Shown here: positions 22,725 through 35,202 of the stretch, in pieces
Numbering within the stretch: the first letter of the stretch is position 1
Layout: each line of letters begins with the position of its first letter
Assembly (NCBI GenBank): GCA_026545765.1
Contig: CM048844.1
Coordinates: 21,274,237-21,338,236, forward strand
Source of the DNA: Plantago major
Taxonomy: Eukaryota; Streptophyta; Magnoliopsida; Lamiales; Plantaginaceae
Length of the DNA stretch: 64,000 nucleotides
Direction of reading: 5' to 3'
Program-made: the position numbers and the translations under genes
The notes under the pieces: model-generated
Database searches by the model: none
The model's input: the letters and a program-made list of their open reading frames with translations, nothing else
Told to the model about the DNA's origin: nothing

Positions 22725-23275
22725 ATGGCAGGAAAAACGATGGAAGCATCCGCAAACAGGCAAGTTGCCCGTGCACTCATCGTAGATGATGAACACCTTC
22801 TTCGCCAGATTCATGAGGCAATGTTGAATAAGTTCCATCTTGAAACTGATGTGGCCAAAAATGGCAAAGAAGCTGTTGAGCTTTTCGCTTCAGGCAAATC
22901 TTATGATCTTGTCTTCATGGATTTGGAAATGCCTGTTATGAACGGCACAAAGGTAAACTTATGAGGACATGATAGATTTTCATACAATTACCACCATAGT
23001 CCGTAAATATACTCTCACCATTACTCGATTAATTATCATCTTCGATGAGCTTATTTATTAAACATAGCCATTACGTCATAATTTTATCTTGACAGGCCAC
23101 AGAGGAGTTGCGTCACATGGGGGTGAAAAGCGTGATTGTAGGGGTAACTGCGTGTGGTTCGAAGGCTGAGAAAGAGGCGTTCATGAATGCTGGGCTAGAT
23201 CACTGTTGGGAGAAACCTTTGAATGTGGCTAGGATAAGTTCTCTTTTGGATGAACTCGTTCCTAAGATGCTATGA
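22725..23275 (+). CDS. Stand-alone response regulator, type-C (ARR22/ARR24-like), two exons
   Basis: Exons 22725-22952 and 23096-23275 join in phase 0 to give 135 residues, essentially one receiver domain. The key receiver residues are present: acidic pair D21-D22 in A-L-I-V-D-D-E, phospho-acceptor D66 in V-F-M-D-L-E-M-P, T94 in G-V-T-A, and K116 in W-E-K-P-L. There is no DNA-binding B motif and no long tail, which separates it from type-B regulators. Receivers of this kind take phosphate from His-phosphotransfer proteins in cytokinin-type relays; ARR22 is known to act as a phosphohistidine phosphatase. The intron right after the M-N-G-T-K segment is consistent with the family. The gene looks intact. 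An alternative start is M6. Confidence 0.85.
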
Positions 23276-26200
23276 ATGTTTAGACATGGTTGTGATAAAT
23301 ATAATAAGGTCATCTCGATTCTGAAAAACAAAGCTGGATTGTTACAATAAAATTGGCTGGTATTCTGAGGATCCATGAGTAAAATCAACTAATCTGTTTT
23401 CCTTGTTAACTTTGCATAACATGATTTGAACATTTATTTGGTCTGAATTCATTATAATTCAATTTGCCATCACTTCTCATGAGGAGGGACTTGCGAATCG
23501 TGATTCAACTATGTTTTCAACATCCACAATGTCCAAATATGCACAACAATCAATAGTTGATACATGACTTGATGTATATAATTGCCTAAGTAATCATTTT
23601 GAACGTATATATATATCACGAAAGTAGTTGTCAACATTTTATTAACTTCATGTAAAGATATACTTTACTATATGCCTTGAAGCTTGTCATACTGCACAAC
23701 AGTTTGATCATCAAGAAGGTTGCATTAGCTTTAGAGGTCTATCCCTCTAAACTTTTAGTTGGGCCTCCATGACCAAAGAATGGTACTACTAATATTGACA
23801 GACTATCTCCAATAGGACCAATACCACTGGAGTTCATCCTGCATTTCATAGCGATGAGAGTTTATACGGGTCTCATCCACTGATTTGAAAGACTGTCCCC
23901 ATATAAACTTCAGATTCCTAATTCTCCTAATGTTATTAATTTGTTTGCTTAATCTTTCATTATAAGATAATATCTCTACCTAGCAACATGAGAAATGATC
24001 CCGTAATCAAAGTTGGGGAGTAGAGTGAAGTTAGTTGACAAGGCATCTCCTGATAGTCAAGAAATTGGCTACATACGTACTTGAAGACGTTCCAATACAA
24101 ATCTGTCACATTGGGCTTGTACCTCAATATTCCCTGTCAATTACACAATAACACGATGCTCTAGCTATCCTAGATTGACCTATTGATCGATCCAAATGCA
24201 TGGACCTCCAAGAATCCAACATGTTGGCAAACAACTCGGACTTTGTCACATTCCAAATACTATGTACTATGTAGTATATAGATTTCTTTCTTTCTTTACT
24301 TTACTCTAGCAGTCAAAATGACATGTGAGTTTTAGGCATGATCGTTTCAATACATAAATTCTCAATAGTGAAGGTCAATATCCATTACTAATATAAAGGG
24401 AATTTGTCACCGATTGTTTGACTTGCGATTAAATCTGGTTTTAATCGAGTTGTCATTCTTCTCACCATGTTTGCCATGTGACTTTACTCGTATTGAACGG
24501 TACTCGTTTCTAATCCACCAACTATTCATAATTAAATTAAATGTTATTATGTCTATGCCTACTATTTTTCTCTTACTTTATTTTTTTCATCTATTATAAC
24601 AACCTTAAACCAATCAAATAACATTAAAATTAGTTAAATAATTTTAAAAAGTCTTACACAACCTATAAAACTTTAACTTTATTTCAAACACAATTTTTTC
24701 ACATCTAATTAAAACTAGTTAATAGCCCGTCGATACTCGACGGGTATGGTGAAAAAATAAATCATAGTGTCTACATGGAACTCCACAATTACAATAAAAC
24801 TTTCAATTTGCAAGCATTTAAAAACTTAGAGTCGGTGAGAATTTATTACTAATTAGAATCATCAAAAGTTCATACAAAAACAACTCATACATGTGACCGT
24901 TGGAAAAAAATAATTTTAATGAAAATTGATACTCTTGATATAGATGTAATATACTTATAAGTCTCTTTTATATAATAGTGATAAACTTGTTAAACACTTA
25001 TTTACGCAACATGTTGATAATTATATCATATGCATTCCCATATAGGCCTCTGTAAATGGGTAGCAACTAATACAAAGCTGACTCAAACACGTTAAAACCC
25101 GACAACTTATCTAAGTATGCGTCACCTGAAACCTAGCCGACAAAGAAAGCCCCCCCCCCCCCTTTTTTTTTGCAAAAAAACATGTGGAATTTTTGTGACA
25201 CAAAACATTTTCGCCCCGGGTGGGTGGGTGCTACCCAAAATTTTCGCCTTGGGGTCCCCCTCCCCCGCCCCCCGGCAATCAAAACATCAATTCACAAAAC
25301 GGGTTCTGGGTCTTCCAGATTTTAACGGATTAATCACTTGTTAAGAATTACGGGTCGGGTACCGGTCCCGCAACCAATTTAAAATTAGCGGATTCCCATA
25401 TGAGGATAATTAATGAGTCAGTTACTACATATATATTACTCCCATTTTCTTTACAAATCAATACATACATAACATTTCTAGTGGTGACCATGAATAGAGA
25501 AACATTAACTGATTGTAGTCTAATATTTATGTGAAGATGTACATTCTGGCGTGAGAAATAGATTCTCCCTAACTTTTGAATATCGCCATGGCAAAGTAAA
25601 TTGATATATAGGGGACTATCTCTTATTGAAGTTGAGAGGGGAGTTTGATTTGTATGATGGCTTATCATCACCTTAAGATTGATATACTTTTGTCCTACAT
25701 TTATTCCATACATCACTTTTGCCTCGATTATATGCTTCCCAAGAGTAGTAACTCATAGTCCCGTGACATTGCACAACTTTAAGGCCTACTCAATATCCTC
25801 AAAAGCATGACCATATATGCAGCTTTTAGCACAACCTATGATTAGTCGCACATGAACAATTAATCATATTAAGGAATTCGATTGAAAAGACAACTTCCAA
25901 TATAGTCTTTTAAACGGGCCAGGTTCTATCCAACCCCATGCAAATCCACATAATACTCATTCTAAATAATGGCGTTCAAGTCCGGATCGGATATACACCC
26001 AAACATGTTCCATACCCGTGAAACACGACCCCAACCTAACACGATCTCCCAACCCGATAACCCCCCCTCCGCAACATAGTTTACGATTATGTTTGTGAAG
26101 CAATCACAAAATTTAGTAGTGGGTGCCGGGTGGGGTCGTTTGGACCCACCAATTCATAAACATGTGAAAAAATTATATTAATTTTTTTGGTACTGGAAGG

Positions 26201-27800
26201 GACGCGCCTACCCGTAAACAAATATCACTAAAACTTGTAAAAAAATTATGTTAGTGAAATAATAATATTTTTTGGGGATGGAGCACCCTAACCGCCCAAA
26301 AAATAATCACATGAACGTTTGAAAAATGATTTCAGTAAAATACAAATTTATATATTTTGGGTTTATAGGGTTGGTCCGGATATGCCCCCCTCCCCCAATG
26401 AAACAGGAAAACCAAACTCACCGTAACATGTGAAATGATGATTTTTTGTGGGGTTCCCTAGGTAGGATTGTTGGACAACGATCGAGTTTTGCAATTTTGT
26501 ATTCATTTTTATTTAGTTTCAGGGGGTTCATTTTTCTAAACTCATACAAGTTAATGCTTAACCTCTTAGGATTGGGTACATGTTGATGACCCTTATGATA
26601 TTTATCGGGTTCCACATGTCAATTATCCCAAATGCACGGACGAAGGGATCGTATCGACTTGGAAAATGGTGCCGAGTGGAAGGGCCGGCTGGAAGACTCA
26701 TTATGGGTGTTAAACGGGTTGGGTCATTGGACATTACATGTGTAACATATTCCAATCCTCTAAAAACATCATCCAATTTGTTTATGCTATCTATATTTAA
26801 GCACTTGACAAAGTCTCCAAGCACTAATGAGATATCATATTGATTGATCTCATTCTTACTTATTCTTTCTACACTAAAATACTTGACACATGCACCGGAC
26901 ATTCAATGATCTCATCGAAGATGTCAAATATATGGGTTGTATTACTCAGATCCAAGTCTTAGTAGGACGATGTATGTAAGTCTGCCTTTCTTACTTTCTC
27001 ACCCTCTGGTAATTAAATACCCACTATATGAAATGATCCCAGTCATGAAAGGAATTATGCAATGTAATTTATATGGAAACAATTCCATCCAAATAAAAAT
27101 ATGTCAAACTTTTTCATTTTTTCCCAAACATTTATATCAAGTTGGATATTTTTGCAAATAAAATGAGGTTAAAATTTTATATTTAGAACTTGGAGAGACA
27201 ATTTTGCAAATAAAAATTTTAAAGGCTTGCTTGGGTGTTTTTCTTTTGCTGAAAAAATTCTAAAGTCAACTAAAATTGAATTCTAGGGGTTGTTGTTATT
27301 GTTTTCATATGTGGGGAGATGTAATTAGAAAACTTAATAGGGGTTGTCAGAGTAATGCCCCCTATAATTAAGACTCGGGTTTGTTCTGTACCCATTAATG
27401 CAAGAGACCTGGCATAAGATAAATAAGCCTGAAACCAGATCATACCCGGACTCGTTTAGAACCTTCCATGAAACAATTGGTGAATTAATGTACTTCCCCA
27501 GTCTCATAACAAATGTATATTTGACTTTTGAGTAATTTCTGAGTTAGACAAAAATTATTCTTGAGTTATATTGGAAAATATTTTATGAAAGTACACTACA
27601 CTTACCAAACATTCTTAATATCACTTTATTTATTTTTTTTTTTTTTTGTCTGATGTAATTTAAGAGCAATTTATATTCGAGTTCGACCTTAAAGGTAATT
27701 TTAAAGTAAATTATACAAACATTTATATGAAGACAAAATGAAGGATTACATTTTAGAATTTATCGAACGAATTGGCATGTACCATGGACACATGAATTAA
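23276..27800. other. Long intergenic region without supported genes
   Basis: AT-rich DNA with only short chance frames. 24400-24480 (GATTAAATCTGGTTTTAATCGAGTTGTCATTCT) resembles 13665-13710, so both belong to some shared dispersed repeat. 24725-24750 holds the inverted pair CCCGTCGATACTCGACGGG. 25145-25280 and 26060-26480 have C and G tracts similar to 9553-9790. 27495-27560 has a decayed MITE end (CTTCCCCAGTCTCATAAC). Confidence 0.5.
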
Positions 27801-28797
27801 GGCGAATTATGAGTTAGGGTAAACATTATACCCATAAAAGTCACACTTGCCATTTCAATTAGCTTCACATCATTCCCAAAGTAGCACGGCCCAGCCCAGA
27901 TTCATCTCTACTTTTTTCAATCAGATAATTTTTACTAAAATTACCAAGTAAATTCGTAGCTTCTTTCCTACTAAAATTACACAAATGTCAAAGTACTTTC
28001 CAATTCTCATATGGTAAGAAAAGCGAAAGCCCTCATCTTTTTCATAATCTGATTATCTTACCTAAGGTATGAAATCAGACTAAAGAAAGATCTAATGCAT
28101 ATTGATTTATGAAGCTTAGCGAATATCAAGCTTATTCGGATTGTAAAAATCTATATGATATGATGATGATTCTATATTATACTCCCTCCGTCCCAGACCA
28201 AATGTCCCATTTTGACTTTTTGCAGTCAACATTATTCAACTTTGACTAAGATTTAATTTTAAACCGTAAATGTATAATGTTCAATTAAATTATATAATTA
28301 AAATTTTAGATAGATAGATTTTAGGTTAATATATTAGATAGATTTTTTGCATCACTATATCGACGGCGAATTATGATTGTTAGGGTAAACATTATACCCA
28401 TAAAAGTCACATTTGCCATTTCAATTAGCTTCACATCATTCCCAAAGTAGCGCGGCCCAGCCCAGATTCATCTCTACTTTTTTCAATCAGATAATTTTTA
28501 CTAAAATTACCAAGTAAATTCTTAGCTTCTTTCCTACTAAAATTTCACAATTGTCAAATTACTTTCCAATTCTCACATGGTAAGAAAAGCGAAAGCCCTC
28601 ATCTTTTTCATAGTCTGATTATCTTACCTAAGGTATGAAATCGGACTAAGGAAAGATCTAATACAAATTGATTTATGAAGCTTAGAGAATATCGAGCTTA
28701 TTCGGATTGTAAAAATCTATATGATATGATGATGATTCTATATTGTACTCCCTCCGTCCCAGACCAAATGTCCCATTTTGACTTTTTGCAGTCAACA

Positions 28798-29954
28798 CAC
28801 TACAAAAATCGGCTCAGCGACGCGGATAGATCCGTCAAAGTTATCTATCCGTCGCCTACCTGGCGACGGATCGGCGACGGATAGAAAATCCGCCCCTGAG
28901 CTGGCGACGGATAACAATCCGTCGTCCAATTCGATGACGATTGACGGATTGACCATTTTTTTTTTAATTGATAATGGGCGACGGATAGATTCTATCCGTC
29001 ACGTGGCTTGACGGATAGATCTATCCGTCGCCCCATTTCTATTTTTTTAAAAATAAAATCCGATTCAATTTTTATATTCAGATACGGATTAATTAAATAT
29101 CAATTTGTATTCAGATATCTGAGATATTGATTTGTATTCAGATATCGTATTAATTTGTATTCAATTTTTATATTCAATTTGTATTAAATGCAGTGCGATG
29201 GTGGTGGGAGGAGAAAGGTGGTGCAGTGGTGGCAGTGGTGGTGGCAAGGTGGTGGTGGCGGTGGTGGTGGGAGGAGGAAAGGTGGTGGTGGTGGGAGGAG
29301 AGAGGTGGTGGTGGTGGTGGTGGAGATGGTGGTGGTGCGGTGGTGGTGGGAGGAGAGAGGTGGTGGTGGTGGTGGGAGGAGAGAGGTGGTGGAGATGGTG
29401 GTGGTGGTGGTGGGAGGAGAGAGGTGGTGGTGCGGTGGTGGTGGGAGGAGAGAGGTGGTGGTGGTGGTGGTGGAGATGGTGGTGGGAGGAGAGAGGTGGT
29501 GGTGGTGGAGGAGGATGGTGGTGGAGGAGGTGGTGGTGGAGGATGGTGGTGGAGGAGGTGGTGGTGGATGGTGGTGGTGGAGGAGAAAGGTGGTGGAAGG
29601 AGAAAGGTGGTGGTGGGAGGAGGAGAGGAGAAATGGAGGAGAAGTGGTGGAGGAAAGGAGGTGGTGGAGGAGATATATGGTTTTTTAGGGCTTTAGCGAC
29701 GGATAGATCTAGATCTATCCGTCGCTAACTTTTTTTTTTTTGGCTATAGCGACGGATAGATCTATCCGTCGCTAAATTTTTTTTTTTTTAAATCGTCAAC
29801 GCTCAGAAGCGACGGATAAACTTATCCGCTGCTGACAGATAAGTTTATCTGTCATGAACGGGCGACGGATAGAATCCGTCGCCGTTTGGCGATCCGATCT
29901 GAGGTGACGGATAAAATCCGCCTTTCCGTTCCACATGTTAGAATTCTTGTAGTG
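28798..29954. mobile_element. CACTA-3: 1157-bp nonautonomous CACTA element, TSD ACA
   Basis: Left end CACTACAAAAATCGGC, right end GAATTCTTGTAGTG, flanked by ACA on both sides (28795-28797 and 29955-29957). The unoccupied site TCAACATTATTCAAC exists in arm A near 28226. The left 180 bases match the left end of CACTA-1, so this is a deletion derivative of the same family. It has no transposase; the interior is mostly a GGT/GGA-rich simple repeat. GACGGAT/ATCCGTC motifs fill both ends. Confidence 0.93.
29196..29690. repeat. GGT/GGA-rich simple repeat in CACTA-3
   Basis: Nearly 500 bases with almost no C on the + strand, built from GGTGGTGGTGG and GGAGGAGAGAGGTGG units. All three + frames stay open for long stretches only because of this composition. 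The Trp/Gly/Val-rich translations should not be taken as genes. Confidence 0.95.
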
Positions 29955-30103
29955 ACATTATTCAACTTTGAGAACGATTTAATCTTAAACCGTAAATGTA
30001 AAATGTACAATTAAATTATATAATTAAAATTTTGGAAGTAAAGTTTCATTATTCTATGATAAAACAATCACTTCCAAAATTTTCTATGATTTGAATTGTA
30101 TTA

Positions 30104-30347
30104 CTCCTCTCCACGTAACTTCATATATTTGTGATTTTTAGTCGTCTCATAGAACTTCATGCATCACTATAAAAGGAAGCTATCCCACAAACAAATAATA
30201 AAAATCTCAACTTTACATACAAAACATAAATTTTTGCTAATAAAAGTATAAATTTTCCCACATTTTAAATATTTTATCATGACTTTAACTTTTCACATAA
30301 AAATACGCGCCAACATTAATGTATGATGTTCTCCGGAACGGAGGGAG
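30104..30347. mobile_element. Stowaway-like MITE, second copy of the 9067-9314 family
   Basis: Left CTCCTCTCCACGTAACTTCA mirrors right ATGATGTTCTCCGGAACGG, flanked by TA-containing sites. The interior matches 9067-9314 along its length. Confidence 0.7.
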
Positions 30348-30475
30348 TAACATACTAAAATTTCTAGTACCTTGTTTCTTTTTCCACACTACTTTCGATT
30401 TGAATTGATCTTGAAGCTTAACGATATTTACATTTCTAAAACTTCGAGTACCTTTTTATGGTACAATATTACATA

Positions 30476-30724
30476 CTCCCCTTCGTTTCTGTAAAAGTGA
30501 AACAATTTTTCGTTTTGGGAGTTTCATTAAAAGTGTTACATTTTCTTTTATGGAAATTACTTCTATAATACAATTCATTTTTAACCACATTTTTGGGCCC
30601 ACGTGTACTTTTCCACTGAATTAATATCTCAAACTCATTCTTAACTACATAATTTTTGGGATCACATTTTTTCTTAAAGATTGTGCAAATCAAAATTGTT
30701 TCACTTTTACAGAAACGGAGGAAG
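30476..30724. mobile_element. Stowaway-like MITE (TTTCTGTAAAAGTGAAACAA family)
   Basis: Left end CTCCCCTTCGTTTCTGTAAA mirrors right end TTTACAGAAACGGAGGAAG with TA on both sides. The arms stay complementary for about 30 bases. Confidence 0.8.
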
Positions 30725-31329
30725 TATAAGATATTGATAAACGGGACTTTAAAATAAGAGGTAGGTATTATGAATGGATACTACAAATTTGAGTGAAAGA
30801 ATTGACTACTGTTAGAATAATTTAAACAAATATAGATCCTCATAAATAATTGTCAGCTTTAAGACTTGGAAACTAAGCGAGTCATTAGCCATGGAATTTT
30901 GATTACCTTACTTATTACTATATAAGAATTAATGTAATTAGTAATCGTGGAATGTTTATTTCCATGTTTAAGACCAAAATAAATAAACAGACGGATGATT
31001 TACTACTTACTAAAACAATGAATAAATTTGTACTCAACACATTAGGTCCGATTTTGGAAAGATCATAACACATCAACACATTAAAAAACTTCAACCAATC
31101 AAAATAAAAGAATTTAACAACCAGGCTAAAAATGGACCAATGAGAGAATAGGGATTTGCCAAATAATTACATGATGTGGACACTCTAAAATGGCTCAAAA
31201 ACTTTTTTGCTTAATATATTAGATAGATTCAGTCACTATTTACAATTAAAACCCGATTAAAACCAGTCAATTTAAGTTGCATGTAAAACAACCACTTTAT
31301 TTTTAAAAAAATCATGTCAAACAACCACT

Positions 31330-32007
31330 GTAATGACCCAAAAAAATTTACGGTAATAAAAATAAACTTCTTTATTTGAAAAGTACAACAAATTCTTTTA
31401 ACACGAGTCTAAACATAGCCACAAGTGAATACTAACTAACAATAAATCAAATAGTTTAAAAGATTTTTCGCAGTATCCCAAACTTTTTAAAGAAACTCCA
31501 CTCTCTCTGTTGCTCAACGTCTAGGACTCGGCGCCAAAATCTACAAGAAGATAACAAATCAAGTGAGGTAAAATTCAGTGAGGTTCCATGCTAAGTGAAC
31601 AACGAATTATGTAATAACGAAGTATGGTTTTTAAACCAAATGAATCATAATATAAAAATAATCGAAGAAAACATATAACGAAGCGAAGAAACTATCGTTG
31701 GTGAAGTCAACCTTATAACCCCAATCCAAGCTCTTATCACTCCAGGCATGGTGCTACCACTGTCAAACGAAGACGAAGACGAAGACCCTGCCATGATACA
31801 GGGGTGGAACACTACTACTCCCAAAGACCTCGTGACTTCTGTCTCGCGTCTAGGGATAGTAAGCAGAGGTACTTCATGAACAACTAGACATACACAACTG
31901 CCCAAGTATGTCCACTCAGAAACCCCCACCACAATTGCGCACATATCGGTCGAAGCGAATTAATCAATCAAATCAAACGAAGATCATAATAAATCATATA
32001 CATATAC

Positions 32008-32087
<80 letters not shown>

Positions 32088-32133
32088 GTATATGATTTAT
32101 TATGATCTTCGTTTGATTTGATTGATTAATTCG

Positions 32134-32180
<47 letters not shown>

Positions 32181-34281
32181 TTTTTGAATGGAAGCATGAG
32201 AAAAAGATTTGATGCAGTTTTCAGAACTTGGTTTCATGAGTTTCACAATATTTGAGATGCAATACTATATATATAATATTAAAATAGCTTCTTGTAGTTT
32301 CACAAATATACATATACTTTTTGGGTAGAATACTCACCTTAGATGACCTTGCCAATAGCAATCCGCAAATCCTGATAAAAGGTAACACTACTTAACATTA
32401 CGCAAAAACACTTATCGATACCCTTTCACCCCCACAAACGAGCATAAGCAAGTAGAATCAACTAGGCATATAATTACATGATAATTTAACAATTTGTCGC
32501 TAACAATTATAAAGATAAGCAGTAACGTATATTTATCACTAATCACACAATTATGCATATAATATGACTAACTGGACAAGAACACACAATTATTTAAATA
32601 TAACATGATATGCTTCACAAGTCTGAACACAGAATTACAATAACAGAGCAACAAGGCTGGCAATTTATGCAATAACATCAGACAGTGATACAAATTGGAT
32701 TACTAACAGAACACTTAAAGAAGACAAACATTAACATCACATATCTAACAACCTAATTATATGACTCATTAGGAGACTCACAAAGGATAAAATACACAGC
32801 AAATTCGAGTTCAAGTACATAAAAATGTCCCTAATGAATGTAAGACCAACTATGTATAAGCTTTCTTGCCCAAAAGATCAAGCTAGCAATCAATAACAGT
32901 ACGCCCAAGACATCTTCTTCCATCTTGATTTAGTTTCCCTTTTTGGTGTGATCTCATTAAATTTTGGTTCGGTTCATAAAATCCCGATTCTGGCAGTTTG
33001 CTAGTCCTTCATTATAAAATACATTTCAGTGGTCAAACTTTCTCAATTCCCATGTTTCTAATTTTTTTTATGCTAAATTACTGTGTTTTCTATTCAAAAC
33101 ATACTTTTGAGTCCAAAACACATTTATAGTCTGTCACTTAGGAATTTTCTACCTAAAATGCTCATGCAGTGAGCAATGAAGGGGAAATATTCATAAAATA
33201 TTCTATGTCACTCCAAATATCATTATTCTTATTGGAAAATGTCTAAATCTCATGTATCTCTCACTTCTCATAGATTAAAGACAATTTGATCATTTTAAAG
33301 AAGGATTATAGTGGTTTTACTAACAGTACCCTGTTATGTTAACATTGTAAATGTTGAATCTTTCGCGAATTTTAGTTAATTTATTAAAACCCATTTTAAC
33401 CTCATTCCAAATATCAGATAATGTTATACATGTCCAGTTAAATTCTCAACATCAACAAATGAAGGAAAGTATTTATTTTGCATTTTACAAAAATAGGGCA
33501 GATTGCTTACGGGATTTGGGAATTATCAAGAATTGAGTTTCTACTACTTCAAAATCAACATGCAATTCATTAAATGACTTACCCAATTGATTGTGAGGCC
33601 ATATTACTCATTTACTTTAGTTTTAAAGGGAAAAATCATCAAGATTTTATCAAGAAAACATGCATGCACCAAGATTAAAAACTAGTTTTAGTAGAACAAT
33701 TTTAACCCACCTTAAAACTTTTCTCATAGGGTTTTGGATGAATTCATTCTCCACTTCAAAATTGGATTGACAAATTGAACTCCTAGCAAGTGTTGAATGG
33801 AATTAGATGTGTTAGTGTGGAAGACAATTGGGATTATGGAATAAAATTGAAAGGAAGATGAGTGAGTGGGATTTATTACCTTCTAACTTCTTTGATTGTG
33901 CTTTGATCATAAATTGAGTTGTGTTATTAGCTTTCTCAAGTTGAGAGGATAAGGAATATGTATTTGCATGTGAGAAATGGTGGAGGGTAAGTGGGGATTT
34001 GAAGCTTAAAGAGGTTTCGCTATGGAGGTTTATCAATGGAGGTTGAAGTGTTGGAGAATGAGAGAATGAATGAGGAAGAAGATGACTATTGATGAGCATC
34101 GCCTCGTCCCCAGGTTACATCAGCTCTTCGTGGTGTCCCCGAATGTGAGATTTCATCGACCTTAAATTTCATCAAAGCCTCATACGCGACGAACGTCTTC
34201 ATTAAAACATTTAATGTATCTCTCTAAATGGTCCGTCTATGAATTTTTATCAATTAACTTATTTTCATTAGGGGTCTTACA
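31330..34281. mobile_element. Probable solo LTR of a Ty3-type retrotransposon, 2.95 kb, TSD ACCAC
   Basis: It starts TGTAATGACCC and ends GGGGTCTTACA, and is flanked by ACCAC at 31325-31329 and 34282-34286. The TG..CA ends, short imperfect terminal inversion (TGTAA.GACCC) and 5-bp duplication are those of an LTR. No gag or pol coding is seen inside, so this is best read as a solo LTR left by recombination between the two LTRs. The large size and the TGTAATGACCC start resemble chromovirus-type LTRs; that family label is tentative. Confidence 0.7.
31953..32136. repeat. Long palindrome with (TA)n centre
   Basis: The left arm, from AAGCGAATTAATCAATCAAA (31953) through CATATACATATAC, is repeated in perfect reverse complement in the right arm, which ends TTTGATTGATTAATTCGCTT at 32136. 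The arms are about 50 bases plus alternating TA, and an additional TA run follows (32137-32178). Confidence 0.95.
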
Positions 34282-34512
34282 ACCACTCAATGACAAAGAA
34301 TGTAGGTTTTTTAATCTTTACCCAATTTAAGTACTTCAAAGTTCAAATTTCGATTTATATAACCCTTTTAATTTGTAAATGGAAATAATCGAAAATAGTA
34401 CCAAGAATTTTGAGTAAGTATAGTAAAAGGAAAGATTTTCCTAATTTATAGGAAAATTTGGTTTTCACAATAAAGAACCGGTGAGAAACACTACAAACCG
34501 GTTGGTAGCTTT

Positions 34513-34522
34513 TATATAAATA
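34513..34522 (+). promoter_or_regulatory. TATA box of the NHL remnant
   Basis: TATATAAATA lies about 85 bases before the first recognisable codons of the LEA_2 fragment, a typical plant distance, followed by a CA-rich leader. Confidence 0.5.
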
Positions 34523-34599
34523 CTTCAAATAAACAACAAATTCTCTCACAAAAACCATTAAACTCAACCATCTTTAATTTATCTCTCTACAAAAACCTA

Positions 34600-34956
34600 G
34601 TGAAAGAAATATTATTACTCTCTCCACAACTCCACCCACTACCATCCCCACCTGCACCTCGCCGCCAATCCACCGCCGCCCGCCACCATCAGAAGCACCG
34701 CATCACCATCGTCGTGATTCTCCTCGGTTTCATCGCCTTAGCCACCGTGAACATCCTCTACCATCCAATCCGACCGGCATTCACCGTCACATCACTCAAA
34801 CTCCTCCAATTAAACCTGACCGTGAATCCGTCGGACGACACCACACATCTGGCCGCAAATATGAACCTCACTCTCGCCGTGAAGAATCCGAATGAGAAGA
34901 TCGAGTTCACCTACGATCCGGTGACGATTTCTCTGTACTCGAGATCGATGAATTAA
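34600..34956 (+). pseudogene. NDR1/HIN1-like (LEA_2) protein fragment, start and C terminus lost
   Basis: The frame gives about 118 residues: a Pro/Ser-rich cytosolic leader, a membrane segment (I-T-I-V-V-I-L-L-G-F-I-A-L-A, about residues 34-52), then the start of an LEA_2 fold with P-x-F-T-V-T-S-L, N-L-T-L-A-V-K-N-P-N-E-K-I and Y-D-P-V-T-I-S-L-Y-S. Family members are about 200 residues and continue past S-L-Y-S into a G-x-x-x-P-x-F segment, which is absent here; a stop follows within five codons. The frame has GTG where a start would be expected, and no in-frame ATG upstream. NHL proteins are membrane-anchored and often defence-related. I read this as a dead gene or a captured fragment. A non-ATG start cannot be excluded. 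Confidence 0.65.
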
Positions 34957-35202
34957 GTGCTTATCCTGATTAGTAGAAATGGGGAAATAGATCGGGCCTG
35001 ATTAGAGATTTATGATGGGGACATTTGAGTTGAATTGTGCTTGTTGTTTGATTTCGTGTTGCAGCCTTCCTGTGAGATCGATGATGATATGAATTCTGTT
35101 TGGTTTGAATTTGATTGTTGCTGTTTGTTGATCTATTAGAGTTGAGCTTCATTATTTGATACATTGTGTTTACTTCACTTCGTTTGGCTTTGGAATTAGT
35201 AA

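Larger units (their letters stand above)
27801..30040. repeat. Tandem duplication of about 520 bases, second arm split by CACTA-3
   Basis: Arm A is 27801-28315. Arm B starts at 28365 and resumes after CACTA-3 to about 30036. Shared blocks include GGGTAAACATTATACCCATA, TCCCAAAGTAGC(A/G)CGGCCCAGC, ACCTAAGGTATGAAATC and the MITE start CTCCCTCCGTCCCAGACC. The arms differ at scattered single bases and small indels. Confidence 0.88.

Noticed and set aside
25348-25716. Minus-strand frame of 122 residues
   Set aside because: No motif, low-complexity surroundings with C tracts and apparent transposon debris; not supported as a gene.
29132-29728. Three long overlapping + strand frames rich in Trp, Gly, Val and Arg
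   Set aside because: They exist only because the GGT/GGA simple repeat has no stops; no domain, and they lie inside a nonautonomous CACTA element.
31645-31944. Minus-strand frame of 99 residues with a Ser run
   Set aside because: Lies in the solo LTR; no gag or pol signature; Ser run comes from a GACGAA repeat.
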